A model generated the notes under the pieces. The model was not told the origin of the DNA and did not search any database. It saw only the letters and a program-made list of their open reading frames with translations. Of a stretch of DNA of 64,000 bases, positions 22,103-32,035 are shown in pieces (position 1 is the first letter of the stretch; every line of letters starts with the position of its first letter). Both the position numbers and the translations under genes were made by a program. The stretch lies in the NCBI GenBank assembly GCA_014529385.2, contig CM043963.1, forward strand, positions 82,105,912-82,169,911. The letters run 5' to 3'. This stretch comes from Adiantum capillus-veneris. Lineage: Eukaryota; Streptophyta; Polypodiopsida; Polypodiales; Pteridaceae.

Positions 22103-23720
22103 ATGGACTTTGAATCTACGGAGAAAGTGCATATGGTACATGATAATGAAATTGTTAGTATTGTTTGTGTGTGTAGAACAGATCCTGATTCCACTTGTAG
22201 GGGTACAAAGATAGGGCAAGGAAATGTATCTATACTAGTGGAGGAACGTTTGAAGGATGTGGTCCTCCCTTTTTCTACAATGGATACGACATCTCTCCAA
22301 AGCTCATTATGGAGTGCTATTTGATAGCCTAAGATTCTTTTGCAGAAACCATAATGAATGACAACATAATTGACACAAATGAATGCTACAGTGGTGATGA
22401 ACAAGGGGATCATCTTGATCCTCTAGTTACAGATGCAATACCTATTACAAGCCCAGAGTTTGAAATGTCAATACGTGAATCTTGGAGAAATCAAAGGGTC
22501 CTTTTAAAGGATGACACAATGATGCACACTGTGAATGAAGGGACCATCTTGTATGTATTTCCACATGATTATGTCAATTTTTAGGTACTTGGTGATGACT
22601 TTGTGGACGTAGGTATTGAAAGGGAAAACAAAAATCGATACTTATTTTCCTATTTGTCAATGCTTGTTGCAAGGGGTGTTTTCAAAACCATCCAGCTGGG
22701 ATTTTTGATGGTTGGGCATACACATGAGGACATAGATGCCATGTTCATCAGTAAGTTTTCAAAGAAATTGAGAGTTACACAAACATATACTTTTCCACAC
22801 TTGATGGATACATTACGAAATAGCTCATCTTCATCTCCGGCTCCATTTTTGCTTGAAAAGGTCCCCGATGTCAAGCAATATTGTGATGGTTATCTTTGTG
22901 ATGGACAAGACATACTTGCTGGTCATTCCAAACCACTTCAGTTCAGGGTTTTTATGCAAGACGAGACACCAATGATGCAGTATAAGGCACATGTAGGTGT
23001 ATCAAGTTGGAGTGGAAGCATTCACCTTTGGAAAACAGACATAGGAGGCAATCCAATGTTGCCACATGGAGATCCACCTTTGGTGCCAATGGCAAAATAT
23101 TTCAAGGCTCATGAAGAAGTGATTTTAAGGTTGAATAATATATTAAATTTCGGCAAAATCTAGGGAATGGTTCAAATGTTCCACGGTATTATAGACCTGT
23201 GATAGATTACTGGAGGAAGGTGATTGACGAGCTTGGAAAAGCAACCATATCAGAGGGAGGCTTGTATGAAAACTTTTGGCCAACAACTCAGGACTCTTGT
23301 CACCTATAATCCACTACAATGAGCTTACAACAAGGAGCAGAAAGATTCCTAGTCCTTCAAGAGTTGAATGATCATTTTTGTGGTCCTCAACAAGATAGAC
23401 CAAGGAAAGAGTTTGACCCTATGTTTGATGTGCACCAAGGTGACTTTGTTATGCTAGCTCCAAGTGACATGGAAATCTATCCTGTTTGGCTTGCAATGGC
23501 TTTATCAAACATTGATAATGATCCTACATCACTAAACTAAAAAAAAAAAAAATGACTCAATATTTGGAACCTTGTGCAAGAAAGAGTGGGATGATAGATG
23601 CTCAAGCTTACACTAACTGCTGGAAGGGTTTTTGGGCTATCAACTACAAGGACCCACAAGTGTGGGAAATGGTAGATGCAATTGTTTGGTCATAAAGACC
23701 CAACAAAGAAGGACCATTTT
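22103..23720 (+). pseudogene. DUF7869-like protein, decayed
   Basis: Begins after an acceptor-like ACTTACAG with MDFESTEKVHM. The diagnostic part lies at 22585-23163: ERENKNRYLFSYLSMLVARG, LGFLMVGHTHEDIDAMF and TFPHLMDTL, as in the DUF7869 family of large plant and protist proteins. This family is uncharacterised; some members may derive from transposons. Stops separate the 22324, 22584 and 23161 segments, and a frame change is needed at 23160 (then YYRPVIDYWRKVIDEL). A later 73-codon piece (23319-23540) ends near an A-run. Flanked upstream by the repeat array. Non-functional; the family call is from memory of its motif. Confidence 0.6.
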
Positions 23721-24230
23721 CTAGAATTAAGATTCCAAAAAGGCATGCTCTAAAAGATAAAGCAAGTCTTGCTCATGCACATCAACCACGCTTGGATCAA
23801 AATTTGGATATGGAATCAAATTTGGAGTAGACTATGTGGAGCTTCTATTGTGACTATAAGAGTCAATTTTGTAAACAAGATCTCTAGCTGTATCAACCTT
23901 TCTTTCTTTTATTTAATTAAGAGAGTTTCTTCAAATTCATGCTTTTTGTTCATCCTCTTGACTTTTGGTGTTTACCAACACCACAATCCAATAAGATTTT
24001 CACTATATCTTATCAACAAGTTTGTCTTCTTCTTTCCCAATTTAAGTTGGAAATTCCAAATTACATGAATTTGGTCAGTTTGGAGATTCCCATAATGCGG
24101 GATTTCTACCATAATACCTAATATGGTGTTATGTGTAGACATAGGAACCCAAGAATCTAGGGATACCATTAGTCTTGGCTTTGAAAGATGTGGTCGACAA
24201 AATGAATCTCCCCATGAGATTTCAGAGGAC
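23721..24230. other. Spacer without gene
   Basis: T-rich sequence with no supported gene between the DUF7869-like remnant and the leftward gene ending at 24231. Confidence 0.4.
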
Positions 24231-25066
24231 TCACTCTTGTAGTTTCTGGTCGGTTATTTTTGAGATAGTACATTTGTGCATGCTAGGGGTGACATAGTAT
24301 TGATGGAGTGGTTCCCCAAAGTACGTATATCCCTCAAGCTCATTGCAGCTCACTGCCAAATACTTTCAACCATGCTTGTCTATCATGATTATCTGCATAT
24401 CTCTCTCAACTTCAAACGTAAATACGTACAAGTATTTTTGCTGTGTTAATTGTCTCACATTGGGCTCCTCACACTTATAGTAGAGCATTTTCTCTTCGTT
24501 ATCATATTTAAATAATCCCACATGCGTGTTTTCCGTGTTGACGTGAGTAGCCACATTTACTCGTCTAAGCTTGGCATTAGGAATGTCCAGATTCAATTGC
24601 TTGTCCTCAGGATCTACGTCAACCTTTCCTTCATGCCTATTAATCCCACTTGTCCACAATAAAAAGATTAAGCACAATTATATACTTGTTTCCCTCTTCA
24701 TCAAAATATTGATCAGCAGTATAGTCTATGAGCAATGCAAGCTTAAGTTCACTAGGTCTCTCTTCAATTTTAACACAGTAAAGATCCATACCATCCTTAT
24801 TGATTTGAGCACCCTGTACATTTTCAAACTGATATTGCAGGCGCAATAGTTTCAAGTTTGGTGCAGTTTGCGATGGTCCGCTCCCATTTTGGTTTCTTCC
24901 TTGAACTCACACTTTTTGGATCCCTCAATATCTCCAAAGAAGGATCGAAAAGACTTTCCTCCAAGATCGGCTCTAAGGTAGGTATTGTAAAGAATGAGGA
25001 TGCAAGAGAGCTACACAAGACAAGCACAAAGCACACAGAGATGGAAAGCTTCTTCTTCTTCTTCAC
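24231..25066 (-). pseudogene. Decayed unknown gene fused to a copia LTR start
   Basis: From an ATG inside the copia LTR (25066) the frame gives MKKKKK plus a hydrophobic stretch (VCFVLVLCSSLASS) that looks like a signal peptide, then crosses the LTR edge (24986) into IPTLEPILEESLFDPSLEIL without a stop. A frame change near 24845 leads to VQGAQINKDGMDLYCVKIEE; a possible intron (24664-24714) joins this to GKVDVDPEDKQLNLDI and QKYLYVFTFEVERD. An in-frame TGA near 24367 (HG stop KYLAVS) interrupts, and similarity of coding character continues to a TGA at 24231. I do not recognise the family; a small secreted inhibitor-like protein is a guess only. Confidence 0.35.
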
Positions 25067-25307
25067 AGAAAAGAGAGTACAAAATGACTAAGTGCTAAAG
25101 CTGAAAAGTAGCACATATGTACATGCGGTCACTAAGTGTGAACTCGCTAGAAGCGTACTAGGCTGGCACTATAAGTGTAGTCCAGCTGTAGAATCAGTGG
25201 CAGAGATCCTCCGTGTCGGTCACCTAACGCGCCAGTGAGTAAATGCCGTAAGCGGCCAAGACCCGTAGTGGATGCCAGCTCAAGGTGTAGAGCTCGACAT
25301 CTCAACA
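24986..25307 (-). repeat. 3' LTR of copia (322 bp)
   Basis: Minus-strand TGTTGAG...TTTACA. Same length as the LTR at 29839-30160, with a handful of substitutions. A polypurine tract, GAGGGGGAG on the minus strand, lies directly before it (25308-25318). Confidence 0.9.
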
Positions 25308-26872
25308 CTCCCCCTCGAGCTCTGCATGTCGCAGAGTCCAAGCATAGTCCGGAAACGTCGAAGCTTCTCAGCTCCGAGGGCCTTGGTAAAGATATCCGCT
25401 ATCTGCTCCTCTGTGCTGACGTAGACCAAGTCGATGTCGCCCGCCAACACTCGCTCTCGAACGTAGTGGTAATGGACCTCTATGTGTTTGGTCCTGGCAT
25501 GGAACACTGGGTTCCTAGCCAATTGCATGCTGCTGAGGTTGTCACAATGGATGAAAATCTGCTGGTCCACCTGCACTCCCAAGTCCTCAAGTAATGTGCG
25601 TAGCCAAGCTACCTCGCATGCCGCAACTGCTGCACCTCTGTACTCGGCCTCTATGCTCGATAAAGCAACCGTAGGCTGCTTTTTGCTGCTCCAAGTAACA
25701 GTAGCACTCCCAAAAGAGAACATGAAGCCACTCGTAGATCTCCTATCAACAATGCTACCTGCCCAATCTGCATCTGTATACCCATACAATGCTAATGGTG
25801 CATCTGCTGCATAGAACAATGCGTAGTCAAGAGTACCTTGCACATACCTAAGTGTGCGTCGTACTCCACCCAAATGTGGCTTCCTCGGAAGTTGCATGAA
25901 CTGACTCTCCAAGCCTACTGTGTAGCTCAAGTCTGGCCTCGTGATAGTCAAGTAGATTAGACTACCCATAATCTTCCTGTACATGTTGACATCCTCAACA
26001 ACATCACCCTTCTCTGCACTCAGCTTTGCATTCACATCCAAGGGAATAGAAATTGGCTTACAATCAGCCATACTATACTTTGACAACATGTCCAAAGCAT
26101 ACTGTCTCTGTGATAGCCATACACCCTCTGGAGTCCTGATCACTTCAATGCCAAGAAAGTAGCGCAACTCGCCTAAATCTTTCATTTCAAACTCCTGTTT
26201 GAGAAGACCCTTCACATGGTCAATCTCCATAGCATTGTCACCCACAATAATAAGGTCATCTACATATATGGTAATGACCACAATCCCCACATCACTCTCA
26301 CGTACATAGAGTGAATGATCAGCATGAGCTCTCCTAAAACCAATACTGACAAGATACTTGGCAATCCTGTCATACCATGCTCTAGAGCCCTGCTTCAAAC
26401 CATACAAAGCTTTGAGAAGTCTGCATACATAATCTGGGTAACCTGGATCGACATAACCAGGTGGCTGATCCATATACACTTCCTCTTGCAACTCACCATT
26501 CAAGAAGGCATTCTTTACATCCATTTGATGCATAATCCATCCTCTAGATGCAGCCACAGCTATGACAGCTCTCACAGTCGTCATCTTTGCCACTGGAGCA
26601 AAGGTCTCCTCATAGTCTATGCCATACGTCTGTGCATAACCCTTTGCGACCAGCCTTGCCTTGTGACGCTCAATGTTACCATCAGCCTTATGCTTGGTTT
26701 TATACACCCATTTACAGCCAATAGCTTTCTTGCCACTTGGCAATGGCACCAACTCCCATGTGTCATTTGCTTCCAATGCAGCCATCTCTTCATTCATTGC
26801 ATCATCCCAATGCACATTTCCAACTGCATCCTCAAAACATGTGGGCTCCACATCCTGTATCACCTTAGCCAT
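25280..26872 (-). CDS. Copia pol: reverse transcriptase and RNase H
   Basis: 530 codons without a stop. The RT region (residues 40-290) has FAPVAKMTTVRA, QMDVKNAFLNG and the catalytic YVDD (IYVDDLIIVG); the RNase H region (from about 370) has DADWAG, SSIEAEY and HCDN, then RTKHIEVHYHYVRE and IFTKAL. It copies element RNA into DNA in cytoplasmic particles. The first 13 bases overlap the upstream gag-integrase frame in a different frame, so pol must once have been continuous; a one-base indel is the simplest reason. The stop lies 28 bases inside the LTR. The ATG at 26872 is just the first in this frame. Near full length, so only the frame break looks inactivating. Confidence 0.93.
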   Translation of the reverse strand: MAKVIQDVEPTCFEDAVGNVHWDDAMNEEMAALEANDTWELVPLPSGKKAIGCKWVYKTKHKADGNIERHKARLVAKGYAQTYGIDYEETFAPVAKMTTVRAVIAVAASRGWIMHQMDVKNAFLNGELQEEVYMDQPPGYVDPGYPDYVCRLLKALYGLKQGSRAWYDRIAKYLVSIGFRRAHADHSLYVRESDVGIVVITIYVDDLIIVGDNAMEIDHVKGLLKQEFEMKDLGELRYFLGIEVIRTPEGVWLSQRQYALDMLSKYSMADCKPISIPLDVNAKLSAEKGDVVEDVNMYRKIMGSLIYLTITRPDLSYTVGLESQFMQLPRKPHLGGVRRTLRYVQGTLDYALFYAADAPLALYGYTDADWAGSIVDRRSTSGFMFSFGSATVTWSSKKQPTVALSSIEAEYRGAAVAACEVAWLRTLLEDLGVQVDQQIFIHCDNLSSMQLARNPVFHARTKHIEVHYHYVRERVLAGDIDLVYVSTEEQIADIFTKALGAEKLRRFRTMLGLCDMQSSRGSVEMSSSTP

Positions 26873-29607
26873 GTAGGCTTGGTGATGCGCGGTCCTGGGT
26901 CACTCCTTTGCCCTCTAGCATCTTCTTGTACTTTCCTTACACCAGGTGTCCTGACAGCCGGAATTCCAAATTCCTCATCAAGACTTTGTTCAGAACCATC
27001 TAAATCCATGTCTACATGTGAAAAACCTGATGATGCATCAACCATAAAGGGAGGTTCATCAACCTTTTCCTTTCCTTTTCGTGATACATTCCCTGTACCT
27101 GTTGGTGGAGTAACCTGCGTACGTAGTCTACCATTCCATGGTTTCTCAACAGAGCCACGAGAAGAGGACTCTTGTGTTCCACTCAAAACCTGTGACTGTG
27201 GCCTCACATTTTGTACAACCACATCATCTTTTACATCAGCCCCAATAGTGCCATGTGCATTATTGTACCAGCTGCTCATCTCATCAAAGACTACATCTAT
27301 GCTCACTCGTAATTCTCGTGTAGTAGGATTGTAGCACCTGTACCCCTTTTGTTCAAGGGAATATCCCACAAGAATACATTTCTCTGCTTTAGGATCCAAT
27401 TTCCTACGCAACTCATCTGGTACATGCACGTAAGGTATGCAGCCAAACACTTTCAAGTGTGCCAAATCAGGCTTTGTACCTGTAAACTTTTCCTCAGGTG
27501 TTACATCATGCACCGCAGTTGTAGGTGTCCTGTTCATAATGTACACAGCTGCATTTACAGCTTCAGCCCAGAAATGATGAGGCATGTTCTTCTCATTCAT
27601 CAATGCACGTGCAACCTCTGCAATGTGCCTGTTTTTTCTTTCTGCGACCCCATTCTGCTGTGGAGTATATCTGCATGTAAACTGCCTGTGTATACCATGC
27701 ATTCGCAGAAAATCTGAAAAATCATTGGAGAAGTACTCTCCCCCTCCATCTGACCTCAATGTCTTGATTTGCATATCTGTCTCCTTCTCAATCATGACTT
27801 TGAAGTCTTGAAAGTGACCAAACACTTCACTTTTGTTACGCATGAAGTAGACCCATACTTTCCTTGTATGGTCATCAATGAAAGAGACATAATACCTGCA
27901 ACCATGTATACTTGCAGTATCGGTTGGACCCCAAACATCTGTGTGCACCACCTCAAGTGGCCTTTTACATACATTGCGCTCATGTGGAAATGAGCCCTTT
28001 GACTGTTTTCCAAACTGGCATGCTGCACACACTTTATGCATACCATCCACCTTGAATTTGGGCAAACCTTTTACAATCTGTTTTGATTGCATGCTGCGCA
28101 ATCTCTGCTCATTGACATGGCCAATGCGTTTGTGCCAAATGTCAACATCAGCCACAACACCTGTGCCCTGTGCAAATAATGCAGCTTTTACCTCAGGCAT
28201 GTCTACATTCAGCGTAAACATTCTGCCCACACATTTGCCCTCTGTGATCAGCTTACAGCCATTCTGGAAATCTTCTACATAACAGCCATTTGGATTGAAG
28301 CGAACCTGCAAACCCTGCTCAACCATTTGTCCAACAGAAACAAGATTCTTTGTAATGTTTGGGACATGAAGTACATCTGCTAAGTACTTTGATTTCCCAC
28401 TCTTCGTATTAAGAGGTATGTCCCCTACATGAGCAATGGGGTGAGCTGTGTCATCTCCTGTCTGCACATAGCCTGACACATCTGGTTTGCGCATATCTCT
28501 AAACCACTCTCCACGAGACGTCATGTGATTAGAGGCACCTGAATCCACATACCAAACATCATCTTGGGTGGAATTCTCTGCAGTCATTGTATTCATTACA
28601 TGCTGCATAACAAACATGCGCTCGTTTTTGCTGTCATCTGCATCTCTGCTAGTAGATGCATAGTTGCCCTGTTCTCTCTTTCTACTTGCTTTTCCCTTTG
28701 GACAGTCACGTGACATGTGACCTCTTTCACCACAAGTCCAACATTCTCTACTATCTGGAGTATGTTGCCGCCTGCTTGATCCTGCACCACGACCTCTTTG
28801 AATCTCCCTACCTTGAGACTGGTTTCCCCTGCCACCTATATTGTTTTGATTTGATTGACCTTCCAGAAATTGGCCCCTGCAACCCCTTGGGCCTCGACCA
28901 CGACCTCTACCTCTACCTCTGTTGGAGTTAGAATAGAAGGCCTGTTCAGAATTATTTCTGCCATGAGAAGAAGATGTGTCAAGGTTCTTCTCCTCAAGAA
29001 TAAGCATAGAAATCAAATCTTGGAACACGGGGATGTCGTCTCTTGTATTCATGGAAGACCTAAAATGTACATACTCATCTCCTAGACCATCCAAGCATGC
29101 ACGGACAATGTCATCGTCTTCCACTGAGACTTTAATAGATCCAAGAGCCTCAATGATACTCTTGATCTTCAAGGTATAATCATTGATTGAGAGGGTGTTC
29201 CTCTTAACCTGATTTAGCTCCGACTTTAGTTGAAGCTTCCTGGCCTTGGTGTTCACCTCGAACACTCTGCCTAAGTTTCTCCATGCAATGGCGGGGGTTT
29301 CAGCATCCTGTAGATAGCCCATCATGCCATCTGTGATGCTCATAGAAAGCCAATATATCACTTTGCTCTGGCCTTGTTGCCAGTCCCTCAAAGCTTTCCT
29401 TTGTTCTGCTGTAGCATTTGCCTCGGGAATCTCTGGTTCCTTTTCATTGTCTCCTTCTACATAGTCCCAATAACCTTTTCCTTTTAGGAAATTTGTTATT
29501 CTGAACTTCCATGCAGGGTAGTTATTTTTCTCAAGCTTCTCAGTAACAATCTGATTGAAACCGTCAGACATCTTGAAGCACCAAGACAAAATAGCTGCAA
29601 TCTGCAA
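26860..29607 (-). CDS. Copia gag, protease and integrase
   Basis: 915 codons without a stop. The likely true start is the second Met (29571, MSDGFNQIVTEKL) because the first twelve residues do not look like gag. Order: UBN2-type gag (about 15-215), an RGRGRGRG linker, zinc knuckle CWTCGERGHMSRDC, protease VDSGASNHM, integrase zinc finger (HKRIGH ... CAACQFGK), and the integrase catalytic residues in VHTDVWGP, LRSDGGGEY and QQNGVAERKN. It ends at KPTWLR where pol changes frame. Integrase inserts the cDNA into nuclear DNA. All key residues are present. Confidence 0.93.
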   Translation of the reverse strand: MQIAAILSWCFKMSDGFNQIVTEKLEKNNYPAWKFRITNFLKGKGYWDYVEGDNEKEPEIPEANATAEQRKALRDWQQGQSKVIYWLSMSITDGMMGYLQDAETPAIAWRNLGRVFEVNTKARKLQLKSELNQVKRNTLSINDYTLKIKSIIEALGSIKVSVEDDDIVRACLDGLGDEYVHFRSSMNTRDDIPVFQDLISMLILEEKNLDTSSSHGRNNSEQAFYSNSNRGRGRGRGRGPRGCRGQFLEGQSNQNNIGGRGNQSQGREIQRGRGAGSSRRQHTPDSRECWTCGERGHMSRDCPKGKASRKREQGNYASTSRDADDSKNERMFVMQHVMNTMTAENSTQDDVWYVDSGASNHMTSRGEWFRDMRKPDVSGYVQTGDDTAHPIAHVGDIPLNTKSGKSKYLADVLHVPNITKNLVSVGQMVEQGLQVRFNPNGCYVEDFQNGCKLITEGKCVGRMFTLNVDMPEVKAALFAQGTGVVADVDIWHKRIGHVNEQRLRSMQSKQIVKGLPKFKVDGMHKVCAACQFGKQSKGSFPHERNVCKRPLEVVHTDVWGPTDTASIHGCRYYVSFIDDHTRKVWVYFMRNKSEVFGHFQDFKVMIEKETDMQIKTLRSDGGGEYFSNDFSDFLRMHGIHRQFTCRYTPQQNGVAERKNRHIAEVARALMNEKNMPHHFWAEAVNAAVYIMNRTPTTAVHDVTPEEKFTGTKPDLAHLKVFGCIPYVHVPDELRRKLDPKAEKCILVGYSLEQKGYRCYNPTTRELRVSIDVVFDEMSSWYNNAHGTIGADVKDDVVVQNVRPQSQVLSGTQESSSRGSVEKPWNGRLRTQVTPPTGTGNVSRKGKEKVDEPPFMVDASSGFSHVDMDLDGSEQSLDEEFGIPAVRTPGVRKVQEDARGQRSDPGPRITKPTWLR

Positions 29608-29826
29608 AAACCTGCAAATCTGCTGAACCTGCTATCGTGGTTCTTGTAATGCTTTCTACACTCAACGAGTGTCCACAATCAAGCGTTTCACAACCACTGT
29701 ACTTGTACAGTAAATCTTTGTATACTGCACTTTGGAGACCTATTCAGAAACTTGGCATCTGGTCGTGGATTGCGAACGAAGGGATTGTGATGCTCTTGCT
29801 CTCTTAGCCTCTCTTGCCTGCACCAG

Positions 29827-29838
29827 GCTCTGATACCA
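29827..29838 (-). other. Copia primer-binding site
   Basis: TGGTATCAGAGC directly after the 5' LTR; this is the usual initiator-Met tRNA complement of plant copia elements. Confidence 0.95.
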
Positions 29839-30160
29839 TGTAAAGAATGAGGATGCAAGAGAGCTACACAAGACAAGCACAAAGCACACAGAGATGGAAA
29901 GCTTCTTCTTCTTCTTCACAGAAAAGAGAGTACAAAATGACTAAGTGCTAAAGCTGAAAAGTAGCACATATGTACATGCGGTCACTAAGTGTGAACTCGC
30001 TAGAAGCGTACTAGGCTGGCACTATAAGTGTAGTCCAGCTTTAGAATCACTGGCAGAGATCCTCCGTGTCGGTCACCTAACGCGCCAGTGAGTAAATGTC
30101 GTAAGCGGCCAAGACCCGTAGTGGATGCCAGCTCAAGGTGTAGAGCTCGACATCTCAACA
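29839..30160 (-). repeat. 5' LTR of copia (322 bp)
   Basis: Same ends as the LTR at 24986-25307. It is also the 3' LTR of the upstream copia fragment, because polypurine tract and RNase H sequence precede it. Confidence 0.9.
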
Positions 30161-30349
30161 CTCCCCCTCGAGCTCTGCATGTCGCAGAGTCCAAGCATAG
30201 TGTGGAAACGTCGAAGCTTCTCAGCTCCGAGGGCCTTGGTAAAGATATCCGCTATCTGCTCCTCTGTGCTGACGTAGACCAAGTCGATGTCGCCCGCCAA
30301 CACTCGCTCTCGAACGTAGTGGTAATGGACCTCTATGTGTTTTGTCCTG
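30161..30349 (-). pseudogene. RNase H end of a second copia copy
   Basis: Matches 25308-25496 nearly base for base, including RTKHIEVHYHYVRE and the polypurine tract, in the same orientation as the full element. At about 30350 it joins the gypsy copy 2 LTR. The joined frame makes an artificial 178-codon ORF (30133-30669). Confidence 0.9.
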
Positions 30350-30964
30350 GGTGCCCAACTAATAAATCTAAGTGTGGGAACTAAAAAACCAAGAGAGAAG
30401 ACGAGAAAAAACGTGGAGAAGAGATGAGGAACAGTTGCATGTGTGTTTTTGGGGTTTTTGGAGCCTGTTTTGGCCTTAAACTGCTCATCCGAGGTCAGAT
30501 TTGAGCACTTTGACATTGTAGACTGGGGTTTTGGGCCGTTCCGGACGCGATGGCGTTGTCCATTTTGCCAAATTCCTCCTTCTTTTTTTTCTGTTTTGGC
30601 TGTGTAGGTTTCTCCTATGAGCGAAGTTTTTGCTCCAGTTTGTGATTGTATCTGGTTTATTTTACCCATATTGTGTGAGCTATTTGCCCCATTGGTGTTG
30701 GCCCAAGCTCATTTGTATCTAAACATCAGATATTCTCCTCTTTTGAGCTGATTTTTTTGGGTGTGTGAGTGTGTGTGTGTGTCTGTGTGGAGTGGGCAAG
30801 TGGATAGTTTCTCTCCTCTCACTCCATAGGTGTGTTCCCGGTCTCGGCCTGGTGTGTTGCGTAAGCCGAGTGGTGCCCCGTAGTGTGTGTGTGTGTGTGT
30901 ATCATTCCAAGAGTGTGTATCGCGTCATTATAGAGGCATTGTGTGTGTTTCTATCCCGCTCACA
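30350..30964 (+). repeat. 5' LTR of gypsy copy 2, left part missing
   Basis: Aligns with the last 630 bases of the copy 1 LTR and ends CTCACA at 30964. The next bases, TTCTTTTGGTGCCCCCACGG, are the putative primer-binding site (30965-30984). The leader from there to 31774 has no supported ORF. Confidence 0.8.
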
Positions 30965-31774
30965 TTCTTTTGGTGCCCCCACGGAGGATCTTCTTCGAGT
31001 ACCTTCTGCTTCGAGCTTCAAGCTTCGAGATTCGGGATTACAAGTTGCAGGTTGCAGACTACAGGTTACATGTTACAGGTACAGGTACAGATACAGGTGA
31101 TTTACACAGGTACAAGTAGCTGGAGTACAGTGATATACTAGCAGTGATGTCACTTGCAGTTGTTGTGGGTATGCATCACTTGGCGCCTATTTGAGCGCAT
31201 TGTCTGCTGGATTGTACGTTGCTTGTGGAAACTGCCATTGTACGCATTTGTGGAGCCATACTTGGTTGTATTTGGCAGTTCCAGCCATCTCTGAGACTTG
31301 GTCTGGAAGATAGTCATTTCTGAGACTTGACTATACACGATTTGCATTAGCCTTCGTGTGAGGGTCGATAGCGTGAGGTTTTTATTGAGCTGGGGGATTC
31401 TCAAATGTGGAGATTCTTTCGGTGATACAGGTAGCTGGAGCACCCTTTTTGTGACCTCGCCATAGGCTATGTACTAGTGAGTCCTACTTGATGCTCGGGT
31501 TCTATTGTTGACAGTTTATGCATACATATACAGTCTATATTTTGGGTTCCTATTACTCTACTTCTGGGGAAACTCTGCCAAAATTTTTTCGAGTTGTGAT
31601 GGCTGGTTTTTTGGCCTTTTGAGCCATTTATGCTGTGATGCTGCTGAAATTTTGGCAAAAAAATCAGAGGTTAAGTAAGGTGTGCCTTCTTGGGAGCTTC
31701 ATGGTTGGCTTTAATGGATGATTAAAATGGCCCTCGATTCACTCCATTTCATTTAACTCAAAGAATCTAGATAA

Positions 31775-31933
31775 ATGTTCATGTGTCCAGGAAGATTTTT
31801 TTTCCAACAGCGCATAGTCTTTATGTTCGGGCCAAGAAGATTACGAGAGATCTTGGAATGTCCTTTGCCTGTTGTAATTCCGATGATCAACTATGAAAAC
31901 TCATTTGATGTTCATTTGTTTGTCCTTATCTAA
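31775..31933 (+). CDS. Leader mini-ORF D, intact
   Basis: A 52-codon ORF that starts right after a TAA in its frame (ATGTTCATGTGT) and ends at a TAA, about 100 bases before gag. Family pattern complete: FQQRIVFMFG, PRRLREI, LPVVIPMINYE, SFDV and a hydrophobic end (LFVLI). It is the only copy of the copy 1/2 family with an open frame. Position between primer-binding site and gag resembles the extra ORF known upstream of gag in Ogre/Tat elements, but this peptide is much shorter. Function unknown. Confidence 0.6.
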   Translation: MFMCPGRFFFQQRIVFMFGPRRLREILECPLPVVIPMINYENSFDVHLFVLI

Positions 31934-32035
31934 AGTTGAGCTCCATTGAAGTTTCTGGGGATTGGGTAGTCAAAAGTTTTGGGTTCTTGCACGTGTGTTC
32001 AAAGGGGTTCTCAAAGCATTGTAACTTGGGTAGCC

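Larger units (their letters stand above)
24986..30160 (-). mobile_element. Ty1/copia retrotransposon, nearly complete
   Basis: Two 322-bp LTRs, a tRNA-iMet-type primer-binding site, gag-pol in two overlapping frames with all expected domains (gag, zinc knuckle, protease, integrase, RT, RNase H) and a polypurine tract. The LTRs differ at only a few positions, so it is young. Target-site duplications cannot be found because the left-hand copy of the LTR is followed by more copia sequence (30161-30349). Confidence 0.95.

Noticed and set aside
24366-24855. Cystatin-like secreted inhibitor
   Set aside because: Only a vague beta-strand pattern; no QxVxG motif, so no family is assigned.
26860-26872. 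Programmed frameshift between copia frames
   Set aside because: No slippery heptamer or pseudoknot seen, and copia normally has one frame; an indel is simpler.
25235-27334. Plus-strand ORFs, the longest 339 codons
   Set aside because: Antisense shadows of the copia RT and integrase; no own motif.
30133-30669. 178-codon ORF
   Set aside because: Accidental fusion of copia RNase H end with antisense gypsy LTR.
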